Assembly (NCBI RefSeq): GCF_036038375.1
Contig: NZ_CP107935.1
Span: 1,798,001 to 1,862,000, forward strand
Direction: 5' to 3'
From: Streptomyces sp. NBC_00414
Lineage (GTDB): Bacteria > Actinomycetota > Actinomycetes > Streptomycetales > Streptomycetaceae
DNA: 64,000 nt
Each line of letters begins with the position of its first letter. The first letter of the stretch is position 1. The position numbers were made by a program, and so were the translations under genes. The notes beneath the pieces were generated by a model. That model was not told the DNA's origin. It searched no databases and saw nothing but the letters and a program-made list of their open reading frames with translations. Below are positions 1-8,027 of the stretch, piece by piece.

Positions 1-1
1 G

Positions 2-238
2 GTGGACCTGGTCGGCGACTTCGTCGAACGCGGCGCGCACGCGGGGGCGTTCGAGGCCTGCGACCCCCGGTTGGTCTGCCGGATGCTGTTCTACGCGGCG
101 GACGGCCTGCTCGACGACATGATCAGCCGCGACGAGGACATCGACCCGGAGGCGATCGTGACAGCGGTACGGGAGCTGACGCATCGCGGTCTCGGCGGTC
201 CGCCCGTCCCCTCGGATCCGGCGTCCGCGACCTCCTGA
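2..238 (+). CDS. TetR-family regulator, C-terminal fragment (cut by window edge)
   Basis: Only the last 78 or so residues are in the window; the frame is open to the left edge, so the true start and the helix-turn-helix lie outside. The visible part is all alpha-helical, with a DPRLVCRMLFYAADGLLDDM stretch typical of the ligand-binding C-terminal domain of TetR repressors, and ends with a short Pro/Ser/Ala tail. The family assignment rests on this helix pattern alone. It could be another all-helical regulator domain. Confidence 0.5.
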   Translation: MDLVGDFVERGAHAGAFEACDPRLVCRMLFYAADGLLDDMISRDEDIDPEAIVTAVRELTHRGLGGPPVPSDPASATS

Positions 239-342
239 CCGCGGACGGACCGCCGATCTCAGCCCCGTGTCAGCGGCGTCTCAGCAGCCCGCGGCAGCAT
301 CGGACTCGCAACGGTTCCACGCGGTTCCACATGCTTCGACCG

Positions 343-429
343 GGAGAGGTGCCCGCAGCGGCCCAACGGGGTTCCGGCGTCAGCCGGTTCGGGTGCAAGC
401 CCGCGCAGGTTCGAATCCTGCCCTCTCCG
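343..429 (+). tRNA. tRNA-like element, class II (Ser-like), abnormal anticodon arm; possible tRNA pseudogene
   Basis: A perfect 7-bp acceptor stem GGAGAGG/CCTCTCC (343-349 with 422-428), G at the discriminator position, and a perfect T arm GCAGG-TTCGAAT-CCTGC (405-421) are visible. A CCCG/CGGG D stem and a long variable-arm hairpin (CGGG...CCCG) fit the class II serine type. The anticodon arm does not fit: CCGGCGTCAGCCGG folds with a 4-nt loop (GTCA) or a 6-nt loop, never with 7, and no register gives U33 plus a paired stem. A GCA rather than CCA follows. It may be a decayed tRNA-Ser or a non-decoding tRNA-like RNA. Confidence 0.5.
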
Positions 430-507
430 CACAGTTCTCGCGCCACAGTCCTTGCCGCACAGTCCTCGCCACACGCATCGCCGTCGATCGCGCCGGAGAG
501 TCCGCCG

Positions 508-1527
508 ATGAGTCCTGAACCGCCGCTGAGCACGCCTGCCACGCCGAATTCGGGGCCAGCTCTCCAGCCGGTTCCCAAGTCCGTTCTGCTGGTGGCCAAT
601 CCGGCCGCCGGATCGTACTCGGCCGACGTCGCCGCCGACGCCCTGCGGCTGGTCCTGGAGGCCGGTCCCGCCGTCGACCTGCTCCTGACGCAGCACCCCG
701 GCCACGCCCGCGCACTCGCCCGGGCGGCCACCGGACCCGGCCGCGCCGACGTGCTGGTGTCGCTGGGCGGCGACGGTACCGCGCACGAGCTGATGACGGG
801 CCTGGCCGACTCCCCCGAGCACCCGGCCCTCCTGGTCCTGCCCGGTGGCAGCGGCAACTCCCTCTACCGGGAACTCTGGTCGGACCGCCCCTGGCAGTCG
901 GTCCTGGAAACGGCCCTCACCACTCCCTATGTACGGCAGGTGGACCTGATCCGGGTGGCGGAGACCGGCGGCACCGCGTTGCTGGGCGCCTCGACCGGCC
1001 TCGCGGCCCAGACGCTGATGCCCACCGAGACCCCCGCCGGGGCTCCCACCGGCGAGAGTGCGGCACGGGGCCGCGACCGCTACGAGAAGGCACTGCTCGA
1101 CGCCCTCCGCACCGGCTTCCCGCCCTATCCCGGCCGGGTGACCGTGGACGGGGCCGAGGTCCACCGCGGCGACACGGTCTGCGCCAACGTGGGCGGCGGC
1201 CGCTACCGGGCCGGCCGTTTCATGGCCTGCCCGCGCTCCGTCCTGGACGACGGCCTCCTCGACGTCTGTGTCGCGGGCACCGCCCTGCCCACCCCCGAGC
1301 TGCTCCAACTGGCCCGCGATGGACGGCACCTGGGCCGCGAGGGCGTGGTCTACGCCCGTGGCCGCCGGATCGTCCTGGAACGCACCGACGGCCGCCCGCT
1401 GCTCTTCGAGTACGACGGCGACCTGGTCCGCTCCGGCGACGCCACGCGGTACACGCTGGACGTCGTGCCACAAGCCCTGCGGGTCCTGGCCCCGGCACCG
1501 CACCCGTCGGCCGACCCCGCAGACTGA
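508..1527 (+). CDS. Diacylglycerol/lipid kinase family protein
   Basis: A 339-residue cytosolic or membrane-associated kinase of the DagK/YegS/sphingosine-kinase family (COG1597), which phosphorylates lipid hydroxyls with ATP. The N-terminal catalytic domain shows LLVANPAAGSYSADV near residue 30 and the nucleotide-binding GGDGT motif near residue 88 (VSLGGDGTAHELMTGL), followed by LPGGSGNSLYR. The C-terminal beta-sandwich carries VCANVGGGRYRAGRFMACP and DDGLLDVCV. The frame stays open upstream to 331 through the tRNA-like element, so I place the start at ATG 508, just before the conserved region. The lipid substrate cannot be read from the sequence. Confidence 0.85.
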   Translation: MSPEPPLSTPATPNSGPALQPVPKSVLLVANPAAGSYSADVAADALRLVLEAGPAVDLLLTQHPGHARALARAATGPGRADVLVSLGGDGTAHELMTGLADSPEHPALLVLPGGSGNSLYRELWSDRPWQSVLETALTTPYVRQVDLIRVAETGGTALLGASTGLAAQTLMPTETPAGAPTGESAARGRDRYEKALLDALRTGFPPYPGRVTVDGAEVHRGDTVCANVGGGRYRAGRFMACPRSVLDDGLLDVCVAGTALPTPELLQLARDGRHLGREGVVYARGRRIVLERTDGRPLLFEYDGDLVRSGDATRYTLDVVPQALRVLAPAPHPSADPAD

Positions 1528-1620
1528 ACGGCCGGCTGAACCACCGGCTGAACCGCCCCGGAAGCTCCTGTTTTCCCCACCCCTCCCCCTCCGCCTCCCG
1601 CGCTGCTAGCCTCCGGCGGG

Positions 1621-1633
1621 GGAACCGGTTGCC
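1621..1633 (+). promoter_or_regulatory. Putative LacI operator upstream of lacI-type gene
   Basis: GGAACCGGTTGCC contains the perfect palindrome AACCGGTT and lies 39 bp before the LacI-family start codon. The same 13-mer recurs at 8015-8027 ahead of the GH43 gene, and a close variant lies at 6239-6250 ahead of the GH28-like gene. A palindrome with a central CG is typical of LacI-family operators, so autoregulation is inferred. Confidence 0.6.
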
Positions 1634-1671
1634 AAAAGCGTTGCCGCACTTCCCGGGGGGAGAGACGAGCC

Positions 1672-2730
1672 ATGACGAGGAAACCCGCCGGCGACAACGG
1701 CGGCCGGAGCACCATCCGGGACGTGGCGGCACGGGCGGGCGTGTCGGCGTCCACGGTGTCGCGCGTGCTGGGCGGCGACTACCCGGTGAGCGGCACGACC
1801 CGGACGCGCGTGATGCGGGCCGTCCGAGAACTCGACTACGTGGCCGACGCCCGCGCCAAGGCCATCGCGGGCGCGGGCACACCGACCCTCGCCTTCGTCC
1901 TGGACGACATCACCGGACCGTCCTTCGCGCACATGGCGCACGGCGTGGAGCGCGAGGCGACCCGGCTCGGCCATCTCTGTCTGGTCTGCAGCACCGACGG
2001 CGACGCGGACCGGCAGCTGGAGTTCATCGAGATGATGCGGGCCCAGCGCGCCGCGGCCGTGATCCTGGTCGGCGGCACCGCGGACACCGCCGAGTACCGC
2101 GCGCGCATGGCCCGTATCGCCGACTCCCTGGCCGCCGCGGGCTCCCGGCTCGTGCTCTGCGGCAGGCCGCCCCTGGACCCGGGCGCGCCGGTGACGGTCA
2201 TCGAGTACGACAACGAGAACGGGGCGTTCGCGCTCTGCGCCCATCTGCTCTCCCAGGGCCACCACCGTGTCCTCTTCCTGGGCGGCAAGCCCTCCAACAC
2301 CACCGCCCAGGGCCGTGAACAGGGCTATCTGTCGGCCCACCGGGCCCGGGGCATCGACCCGGACCCGGCGCTGCGCCTCTTCGGCGACTTCACCCGGGAC
2401 TCGGGGCACCGACTCGTCCGCCAGGCCCTCGCCCGGAAGCTGGACTTCACGGCGGTGATGGCGTCCACCGACATGGTCGCGTCGGGCGCCCTGACCGCGC
2501 TGCACGAAGCGGGCCTGTCCGTCCCCCGGGACGTCTCGCTCGCCGGGTACGACGACATCCCCTTCGCCCGCGACCTGAACCCGCCGCTCACCACGGTCCA
2601 CGTCCCCTACGAGGAACTGGGCCGCCTGGCGGTCCGTACCGCCCTGACCCGGTCCCCGGACGCCCCCGACGAACACCTGCTCCTGGGCACCCACGTGACG
2701 GTACGGGCCTCGGTGGCGCCCCCGCCCTGA
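1672..2730 (+). CDS. LacI-family transcriptional regulator
   Basis: A 352-residue DNA-binding regulator. The N-terminal helix-turn-helix (TIRDVAARAGVSASTVSRVLGG, about residues 14-35) with following hinge helix is a textbook LacI head, and the rest is a periplasmic-binding-protein-like sensor domain (TLAFVLDDITGPSFAHMAHGVE; ASTDMVASGALTALHEAG; PRDVSLAGYDDIPFARDLNPPLTTV). The start ATG is preceded by a GGGGGGAGAG ribosome site. It is convergent with the polysaccharide-lyase-like gene and next to two glycosidase genes whose upstream regions carry the same palindrome as its own, so it most likely controls pectin or hemicellulose use. The inducer is unknown. Confidence 0.9.
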   Translation: MTRKPAGDNGGRSTIRDVAARAGVSASTVSRVLGGDYPVSGTTRTRVMRAVRELDYVADARAKAIAGAGTPTLAFVLDDITGPSFAHMAHGVEREATRLGHLCLVCSTDGDADRQLEFIEMMRAQRAAAVILVGGTADTAEYRARMARIADSLAAAGSRLVLCGRPPLDPGAPVTVIEYDNENGAFALCAHLLSQGHHRVLFLGGKPSNTTAQGREQGYLSAHRARGIDPDPALRLFGDFTRDSGHRLVRQALARKLDFTAVMASTDMVASGALTALHEAGLSVPRDVSLAGYDDIPFARDLNPPLTTVHVPYEELGRLAVRTALTRSPDAPDEHLLLGTHVTVRASVAPPP

Positions 2731-2766
2731 CCGGACACGGGGCGCCGAACTCCGTCTGCTGCGCGC

Positions 2767-4023
2767 CTACTTGGCGTACATCAGCGTCCCGAAGCCGAGT
2801 TGGTCGAAGCCGCCGCTGTTCGCCCCGTAGTCACCGCCGCCGCCCTCGGGCCGCACGCTCTCGGCCATGGCGGTGATGTACGGCACGGACAGACCCCGGC
2901 GGCGGGCGTAGTGGTGGTGCAGGGCGTCCCACACCGGTCTGACCTGCCCGCGGCTCGCCGACGAGATCACCGTGTGGGACTGCTGGGCACAGTTCTGGCC
3001 CGTCCCCCAGGTGTACGTCGTGAAGGGCACGTCCTGCCCGAGGTTGTACTTGGCGACGTACTGGGCGGCCTTCATGAACCGGTTGCTGTCGTAGCCGTAC
3101 AGGTCGTCGCCCTGTGACCACGCCATCTCGCAGAAGGCGCCCAGCTGCCCCATGCCCATCATGGTGTGGCCCTGGTCCCGCCCGCTCTCCTGCCACTGGG
3201 CGAGGCCCTGCGCGTCGTACAGGAACGGGACCGCGTGGGCGAGGGAGCCGTTGCCCGCGCCGTTCTTGAAGTAGCCGACGGCCTGGTCGTACTTGGCGGC
3301 GTCGTCGCAGAGGATGCCGATGGCCAGGATCGAGTTCATGGTGCAGAGATCCCAGTTGGCCCAGTAGTTGGTGACGCAGGCGTCGTTGTGCCGGGTGAGG
3401 AACTGGTTGTTGAGCGGATAGAAGACGTTCAGCATCATCCGCCTGAACCGGTCGAGGTCGAACCCGCCGTAGCCGCGCATGAGTTCGGCGGCGTTCGCGA
3501 ACTGGTAGCCGTAGATCCCGGCGGCCAGGAATCGGTCGGCGTTCCCGGTGACCGTGGTGAGCGTGGCCGACCAGGCGTTGAGGATGTCGCGTGCCGTGTC
3601 GCCGTGCGCGGTGGTGCCGGCGATCTTCCAGCGCAGGGCGTTCTGGTAGGCGGCGTGGATGTCGTTGTACAGGGTGCCGTAGTTCTCGCCGGTGCCGCCG
3701 CGAATAACCGTGGCCGTCGGGCGCGGTGTCCAGCCGGCGGCCGAGTGGGAGTTGGCGGTCAGCCGGTTCCAGCCGGAGAGCCAGGGGTCGTCGCCCGCGG
3801 CGACCCGGACCTTGGCGCGGTTGAGTTCGCCGTAGGCGTGCAGCATGCCCGGGTGGGTGAAGGTCGCCGGGGCGGCCGCCGCCGTGCTGCCGGTGACGGC
3901 GGTGGTGGAGGCGCCGAGCGCGAGGGCCGTGGTGAGACCTCCGGCGGTCCTGAGCAGCCCTCGACGGCTCAACTGTGCTGCTGGGAGGTGCTGGTGGGGG
4001 GATGTGCGGCTCATTCTGTGCAT
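2767..4023 (-). CDS. Secreted alginate-lyase-family (polyuronate lyase-like) protein
   Basis: A 418-residue exported protein. The N-terminus has a Tat signal (SRRGLLRTAGGLTTALALG) with an Ala-rich cleavage region near residue 50. The mature part is all alpha-helical with aromatic-rich segments (YGEL, NYWANWDLCTMNSILAIGILCDD, ESGRDQGHTMMGMGQLGAFCEMAWSQGDDLY), the toroid pattern of the alginate_lyase Pfam family (PL5/PL38-like enzymes that cleave uronic acid polymers by beta-elimination). ATG 4023 and ATG 4014 (MSRTSP) are both possible starts. The context of GH28-like and GH43 genes suggests action on plant or algal uronan. The exact polymer is an inference only. Confidence 0.75.
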   Translation of the reverse strand: MHRMSRTSPHQHLPAAQLSRRGLLRTAGGLTTALALGASTTAVTGSTAAAAPATFTHPGMLHAYGELNRAKVRVAAGDDPWLSGWNRLTANSHSAAGWTPRPTATVIRGGTGENYGTLYNDIHAAYQNALRWKIAGTTAHGDTARDILNAWSATLTTVTGNADRFLAAGIYGYQFANAAELMRGYGGFDLDRFRRMMLNVFYPLNNQFLTRHNDACVTNYWANWDLCTMNSILAIGILCDDAAKYDQAVGYFKNGAGNGSLAHAVPFLYDAQGLAQWQESGRDQGHTMMGMGQLGAFCEMAWSQGDDLYGYDSNRFMKAAQYVAKYNLGQDVPFTTYTWGTGQNCAQQSHTVISSASRGQVRPVWDALHHHYARRRGLSVPYITAMAESVRPEGGGGDYGANSGGFDQLGFGTLMYAK

Positions 4024-4204
4024 CTCCGATCTTTCGGGACGGTGTCGGCGGGCGCGTTCCGGTGGGTTCTGGACGCGTGGCCGGTGTCGCGGGGGCCCGT
4101 ATCGGTCGTGGGGCCGATTGGTGGGGGCCGTGTCGGTCCGGGGGGGGCCGATGTGGTGGGGCCGGGCCCGGTCATGGGCCGATGCCGTGGGGCCGGTGCC
4201 GGAG

Positions 4205-4320
4205 ATGCCAGGCCGCGGGCGGTCGCCGCCACCCGCCCCGAGATGCCGCTCTCCTCCTGCGGGCCGGTGACGGCGACCGTGTAGTAGTACGTGCGATCCG
4301 CGTGGATGCCTCGGCAGGGA
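4205..4320 (-). pseudogene. Remnant of a fibronectin type III-like domain in a 388-bp gene-free stretch
   Basis: The stretch 4024-4411 has no credible gene. Read on the minus strand, about 4205-4320 encodes a patch ending ADRTYYYTVAVTGPQEESG followed by ISGRVAATA, which matches the last two strands of an Fn3 module of the kind attached to secreted glycosidases. Flanking codons turn into low-complexity Pro/Arg/Thr translation and short imperfect G/C repeats, with no start or ribosome site. This suggests a degraded tail of a lost carbohydrate-active enzyme. The hit is short, so confidence is limited. Confidence 0.35.
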
Positions 4321-4411
4321 CGGTCGCGAAGAGCATCCGGTGCGGCCCGGTTCCCCGTCATGGGCGGCGCGGGCTTCATGGGCGGGGCGCGGTTCATGGA
4401 TGGCACACCGT

Positions 4412-6184
4412 TCAGGGGTGGTGCACGGTGAGTTCGAGGGACCCGGTCGCGGTGCCCACGGCGTTGGTGGCCGAGACGGTGACCGTGTGGATGCCGGGCT
4501 CCGCCGGGGTACCGGAGACCAGACCGGTCGCCCTGTCGACGGCCAGTCCCCTCGGCAGCCCCTCGGCGCCGAACGAGGTCGGCAGCGCGGTCGCCGTGAC
4601 GAGGTGGTTGAAGGCGTACCCGGCCGTCGCCGTCGCCTCTCCCACGCCGGTGATCTCCGGCGTCGTGGTGGCGGCGGCCGTCACCGCGTCGAGGAAGCGG
4701 AGGCCGTGCACGTGCTCGTTGGCGAACATCGGCACCATGTCGGTGGTCAGGAACCAGCCCGGCTTCTCCATCGCGTCGTGGACGACCGTGCCGTTGACCG
4801 TCAGATTCTGGAAGGTGACGTTCCTGACGGGCCGGTCGGCGTCGTAACCCGCCAGGATCGCCGTCCCCGCCCGCGTGCCGTCGTACGTCAGGTCGCGCAC
4901 GTACACGTCCTCGATGCCCCGGCCGGGCGCGGTGTTGTACCGGTTGGCCATGACCCGCAGGTTGATGAGCTGGCCCCGGGCGAAGTCCTCCACGCGGACG
5001 TCCTGGATGCGGACGCCCCGGATCAGGTTGCCGTCGCCGGCGTTCAGGGCGAGGCACCCCTGGTAGGGGATCTGCGGCTCGCGGTGCTGGAGGACGTCGA
5101 TGCCGCTGAGGACGATGTTCTCGATGACCTCGGGTCTCTCCGGGTCGCCGTGGGTGCCGATGTTGACCGGGTGGGCGGTGTCGGCCCACAGCGTGGAGTC
5201 GCGGACGACGATGTCGCGGCAGTCGCCGCGGTAGTCCCAGCGGTGGCCGTAGATCGCGACGCAGTCGTCGCTGTTGCGCAGGAAGGCGCCCTCGATCAGG
5301 ACGTCCTCGCTGCTGAACACGTCGATGCCGTCGCCCCACCGGCCGGAGCTGTAGGAGTGCAGGTTGCGGACGGTGACCTGCCGGGACTGCCCGATGGTGC
5401 AGGCGTAGCCGGACCTCGGGTCGAGGACGAGGACGCCGTCGATCTCGATGTTCCGGGAGAAGGCCACCAGGATGCCGCCGTCCGGGCCGAGGACGGTACC
5501 GCGGCCGGTCAGCCGGGCGTTCTCGACGTGCGTGAACTCCACGCGGGCCTTCAGCACCGCCCCGCCGGCGAGATGGACGGTGGTGTCGCTCGGCACCTTC
5601 AGCACTTCGTCCGGGACCGTGTGGATTCCCGGGCCGAAGCGGATGACGTGGGGGGCGTCGTCGGGGGCGTCGGGGTCGCTCTCCTCGTGCCGCGGCTCCT
5701 CGATCGCATTGGCGTGCAGGTGGAGGTTGTCGTGGAGGTCGCCGTCGGCCTCGACGGAGAGGTTGCGCGGCTCGGTGAGGCTGAGGTGGACGGTGTCGCC
5801 GCCCACCTCGTACGGGATGCCGTACGAGAGGGGGCGGATCCGTGCGGAGCCGATGGCGCCCTTGGACGAGGTGACCTCGACCTCCACCGTGCCGGTGAAG
5901 TCGAGGTTGGCGACCGAGGAGTTCCTGACCACACCGGCGCCGGTCCGCTCGTCGACGGTCCTGGTCCTGGCCCGCATGACGGGCACCGCGCGCCAATCTC
6001 CGCCGGGTGTACGGGCCTTGACGGAGAAGCTGGTGTTGAGCGGCACCCCGTCCGGGACGGGATGCACCACGAGCCGGTCGACGGCCTCCGGCCGCCGCGG
6101 TCCGATGCTCGGGGCGGCACCGCTCCGGACGTCGGCGCCAGGGGCATCGATGCTCTGGACGTCGATGCTCTGAACGTCGGTCAT
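4412..6184 (-). CDS. GH28-like parallel beta-helix glycoside hydrolase with C-terminal putative Ig domain
   Basis: A 590-residue protein. After an N-terminal beta-sandwich-like part (residues 1-190), a right-handed beta-helix follows with the repeated IEIDGVLVLDP, VTVRNLHSYSSGRWGDGIDVFSSEDVLIEGAFLRNSDDCVAIYG pattern. The GDGID and NSDDC acid clusters correspond to the catalytic aspartates of polygalacturonase-type GH28 enzymes. The last 80 residues (ITGVGEATATAGYAFNH...GLPRGLAVDRATGLVSGTPAEPGIHTVTVSATN) are a He_PIG-type immunoglobulin-like module. The open frame continues upstream to 6955 through the neighbouring gene, so I start at ATG 6184, with AAGGAC before it and an AACCGGTT operator further up. 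No signal peptide is visible from this start, which is unusual for the family. Confidence 0.75.
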   Translation of the reverse strand: MTDVQSIDVQSIDAPGADVRSGAAPSIGPRRPEAVDRLVVHPVPDGVPLNTSFSVKARTPGGDWRAVPVMRARTRTVDERTGAGVVRNSSVANLDFTGTVEVEVTSSKGAIGSARIRPLSYGIPYEVGGDTVHLSLTEPRNLSVEADGDLHDNLHLHANAIEEPRHEESDPDAPDDAPHVIRFGPGIHTVPDEVLKVPSDTTVHLAGGAVLKARVEFTHVENARLTGRGTVLGPDGGILVAFSRNIEIDGVLVLDPRSGYACTIGQSRQVTVRNLHSYSSGRWGDGIDVFSSEDVLIEGAFLRNSDDCVAIYGHRWDYRGDCRDIVVRDSTLWADTAHPVNIGTHGDPERPEVIENIVLSGIDVLQHREPQIPYQGCLALNAGDGNLIRGVRIQDVRVEDFARGQLINLRVMANRYNTAPGRGIEDVYVRDLTYDGTRAGTAILAGYDADRPVRNVTFQNLTVNGTVVHDAMEKPGWFLTTDMVPMFANEHVHGLRFLDAVTAAATTTPEITGVGEATATAGYAFNHLVTATALPTSFGAEGLPRGLAVDRATGLVSGTPAEPGIHTVTVSATNAVGTATGSLELTVHHP

Positions 6185-6238
6185 GGCTGGTCCTTGTCCG
6201 AGTGGGCCGACAGGGGGAGGCTGGGCCGGAGGGAGGGA

Positions 6239-6250
6239 CAACCGGTTGCC
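6239..6250 (-). promoter_or_regulatory. Putative LacI operator ahead of the GH28-like gene
   Basis: CAACCGGTTG (6239-6248) is a perfect 10-bp palindrome and, with its flank, matches 11 bases of the 13-mer found upstream of the LacI gene and the GH43 gene. It lies about 55 bp upstream of the ATG at 6184, where a repressor could block the promoter. Confidence 0.55.
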
Positions 6251-6325
6251 ATCGGTCAGTGGGCAGAGCTTCTTCCTCCGCGGAAACCACGTCAAGGGCT
6301 TGCGCCGACTTTCGAAACTACCGGG

Positions 6326-6337
6326 GAAACCGGTTTC
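6326..6337. promoter_or_regulatory. Second palindrome, GAAACCGGTTTC, at the end of the GH43 gene
   Basis: A perfect 12-bp palindrome with the same AACCGGTT core as the other sites lies 142 bp upstream of the GH28-like start and overlaps the stop codon of the GH43 gene. It could be a second operator of the intergenic region (cooperative looping with 6239) or chance. The core identity to three other nearby sites favours the first reading. Confidence 0.45.
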
Positions 6338-7952
6338 ACTCCCGGCCGTCGAGTTCCCGCAGCTCGAACCAGTCGAAGTCCGCCGGAGTCCGGGTCCCGC
6401 CCAGATCCTGCGCACAGACACCGACGAACGCTCCGGTGAACCGCAGCCGGGACCCGTGGTCGTCGGATAGTTTCCCCGCGTCCAGAACGGGCCCCACGGG
6501 ATGCCAGTCCATGCCGTCGGGCGACGCGGAGAAGCGCAGTTCCGCCTCGTCGAAGCGGGCCCGCAGATGGACCGACGGCCAGTCGTCCGTGGCGAGTTCG
6601 CTCTCCGGAAGCTCGCTGTACGCGCCGTCGTCGGTGAGGACGATCCCGAGCACGCGGCCCTTGCCCTCGGCGTGGGTGAGGCGGAGGTAGTAGTGCGTCG
6701 AGGTGTCGTACCAGCAGATGAGGCCGGCGAGTTGACCGAAGTGCGCGGGCCGGAAGTCGACGACCGTCGTCGCCTCGCACCGCACGGAGGTGAGCCTTCT
6801 CGCGACCAGGCTCTGGTCGAACCGTGAGTGCGGACTCTGGCGCCCACGCAGCCGCAGATGCCCCGGACGTTCACCCAGGGACAGCCAGTCGGGGGCGGGG
6901 GCCCTGCGGAGCGTGCTCCAATGCCCGCCCAGGGAGACGGAGTCGAAGTCGTCACGGAGGACCGGCACGGGCACGGGACCAGGACCAGGCCCAGGACCGG
7001 GTTCCGCTCCCATGGGCGCCGCGACCTCCAGGCTCGGCAGTCGTCCGCCGTCGGCCAGGCGCAGCCAGGCGTCGTCCGTCCACGTCACGCGCTGCAGGCA
7101 GGTCTCCCGGCCGAGGACACAGCGCGGCCCGTCCGGTGTGGCCACGGGCCGGGAGGCCAGGTGCGCGAGGTACCACTCCCCCTCCGGGGTCTCGACCAGC
7201 TCACCGTGACCGGCCTTCTGCAGCGGCCAGCCGGGGGCGTCCCGGGTGGTCAACAACGAGCCCCGGGGGTCGAGTTCGTACGGGCCCGCCAACTCCCGCG
7301 AGCGGGCCATGAGGATGCCGTGGTTCCAGCCGGTTCCCCCCTCGGCCAGCATCAGGTGATACCAGCCGTCGCGCCGGTACACGTTGGGGCCCTCGACCAG
7401 TTCCCCGTGCGTGAGGATCGTGCGCGGCCGGCCGATCAGGGCCCGCTTCCCGGCGTCGTACTCCTGCAGGACGATCCCGGCGAAGGAGGGGTGTCCGTCG
7501 CGCGGATCCCACTGGAGGTTGAGCAGCCAACTGCGGCCGTCCTCGTCGTGGAAGAAGGACGGATCGAAGCCGGAGGAGTTGAGGAACACCGGCTCCGACC
7601 ACGGACCGTCGATCGACGGAGCCGTGATCAGGAGATTGTCGACGTCCTTGTACGGGTGCCCGACGGTCCGCACGATGCTGTGGACCAGCCAGAACCGCTC
7701 GTCGTGGTACGAGAGGGAGGGCGCCCACACACCGGCCGAGTCGGCGACTCCGCGCAGGTCGAGCAGGTCGGGGCGGTCCAGGATGTGGCCGGCCGGAGTC
7801 CAGTGGACGAGATCGGTCGAACGGTGCACGGGTACACCCGGGAACCACTCGAAGGTGGAGGTGACCAGGAAGTACTCCGCGCAGACGCGCACGATGCCCG
7901 GGTCCGGGTGGAATCCGGGCAGCACGGGGTTGCGGATGCGGGCCGCGGTCAT
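6336..7952 (-). CDS. GH43 beta-xylosidase/alpha-L-arabinofuranosidase-like protein
   Basis: A 538-residue five-bladed beta-propeller glycosidase. The N-terminus NPVLPGFHPDPGIVRV holds the catalytic base Asp of GH43, GFDPSFFHDEDGRSWLLN the pKa-modulating Asp, and HGELVEGPNVYRRDGWYHL the acid Glu. A C-terminal beta-sandwich (about residues 330-538, LRDDFDSVSLGGHWSTLRR... FDWFELREL) is the usual GH43 C2/concanavalin-like domain. Between them is a GPGPGPGPVPVPV linker encoded by a short imperfect repeat. There is no signal peptide, so it probably cleaves imported xylo- or arabino-oligosaccharides in the cytoplasm. An AACCGGTT operator lies 63 bp upstream. Confidence 0.88.
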   Translation of the reverse strand: MTAARIRNPVLPGFHPDPGIVRVCAEYFLVTSTFEWFPGVPVHRSTDLVHWTPAGHILDRPDLLDLRGVADSAGVWAPSLSYHDERFWLVHSIVRTVGHPYKDVDNLLITAPSIDGPWSEPVFLNSSGFDPSFFHDEDGRSWLLNLQWDPRDGHPSFAGIVLQEYDAGKRALIGRPRTILTHGELVEGPNVYRRDGWYHLMLAEGGTGWNHGILMARSRELAGPYELDPRGSLLTTRDAPGWPLQKAGHGELVETPEGEWYLAHLASRPVATPDGPRCVLGRETCLQRVTWTDDAWLRLADGGRLPSLEVAAPMGAEPGPGPGPGPVPVPVLRDDFDSVSLGGHWSTLRRAPAPDWLSLGERPGHLRLRGRQSPHSRFDQSLVARRLTSVRCEATTVVDFRPAHFGQLAGLICWYDTSTHYYLRLTHAEGKGRVLGIVLTDDGAYSELPESELATDDWPSVHLRARFDEAELRFSASPDGMDWHPVGPVLDAGKLSDDHGSRLRFTGAFVGVCAQDLGGTRTPADFDWFELRELDGRE

Positions 7953-8014
7953 GGGGGTCCCTCCGAGGTCCTGGGCACGCTGGGCGTGCCGGGCGCTGAG
8001 GCGCGCTCAACCTA

Positions 8015-8027
8015 GGAACCGGTTGCC
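8015..8027 (-). promoter_or_regulatory. Putative LacI operator ahead of the GH43 gene
   Basis: The same 13-mer GGAACCGGTTGCC as at 1621-1633, with the AACCGGTT palindrome, lies 63 bp upstream of the GH43 start. Two exact copies next to genes of one pathway support a common regulator, presumably the LacI protein at 1672-2730. Confidence 0.6.

Noticed and set aside
259..1503. Long minus-strand open frame containing GQDSNLRGLAPEP-like peptide.
   Set aside because: It is the antisense of the lipid kinase and the tRNA-like element; peptides such as GFEPA are artefacts of translating tRNA.
3166..4284. Plus-strand 372-codon frame across the lyase gene.
   Set aside because: Shadow of a high-GC gene: Val/Gly/Arg-rich, no conserved segment.
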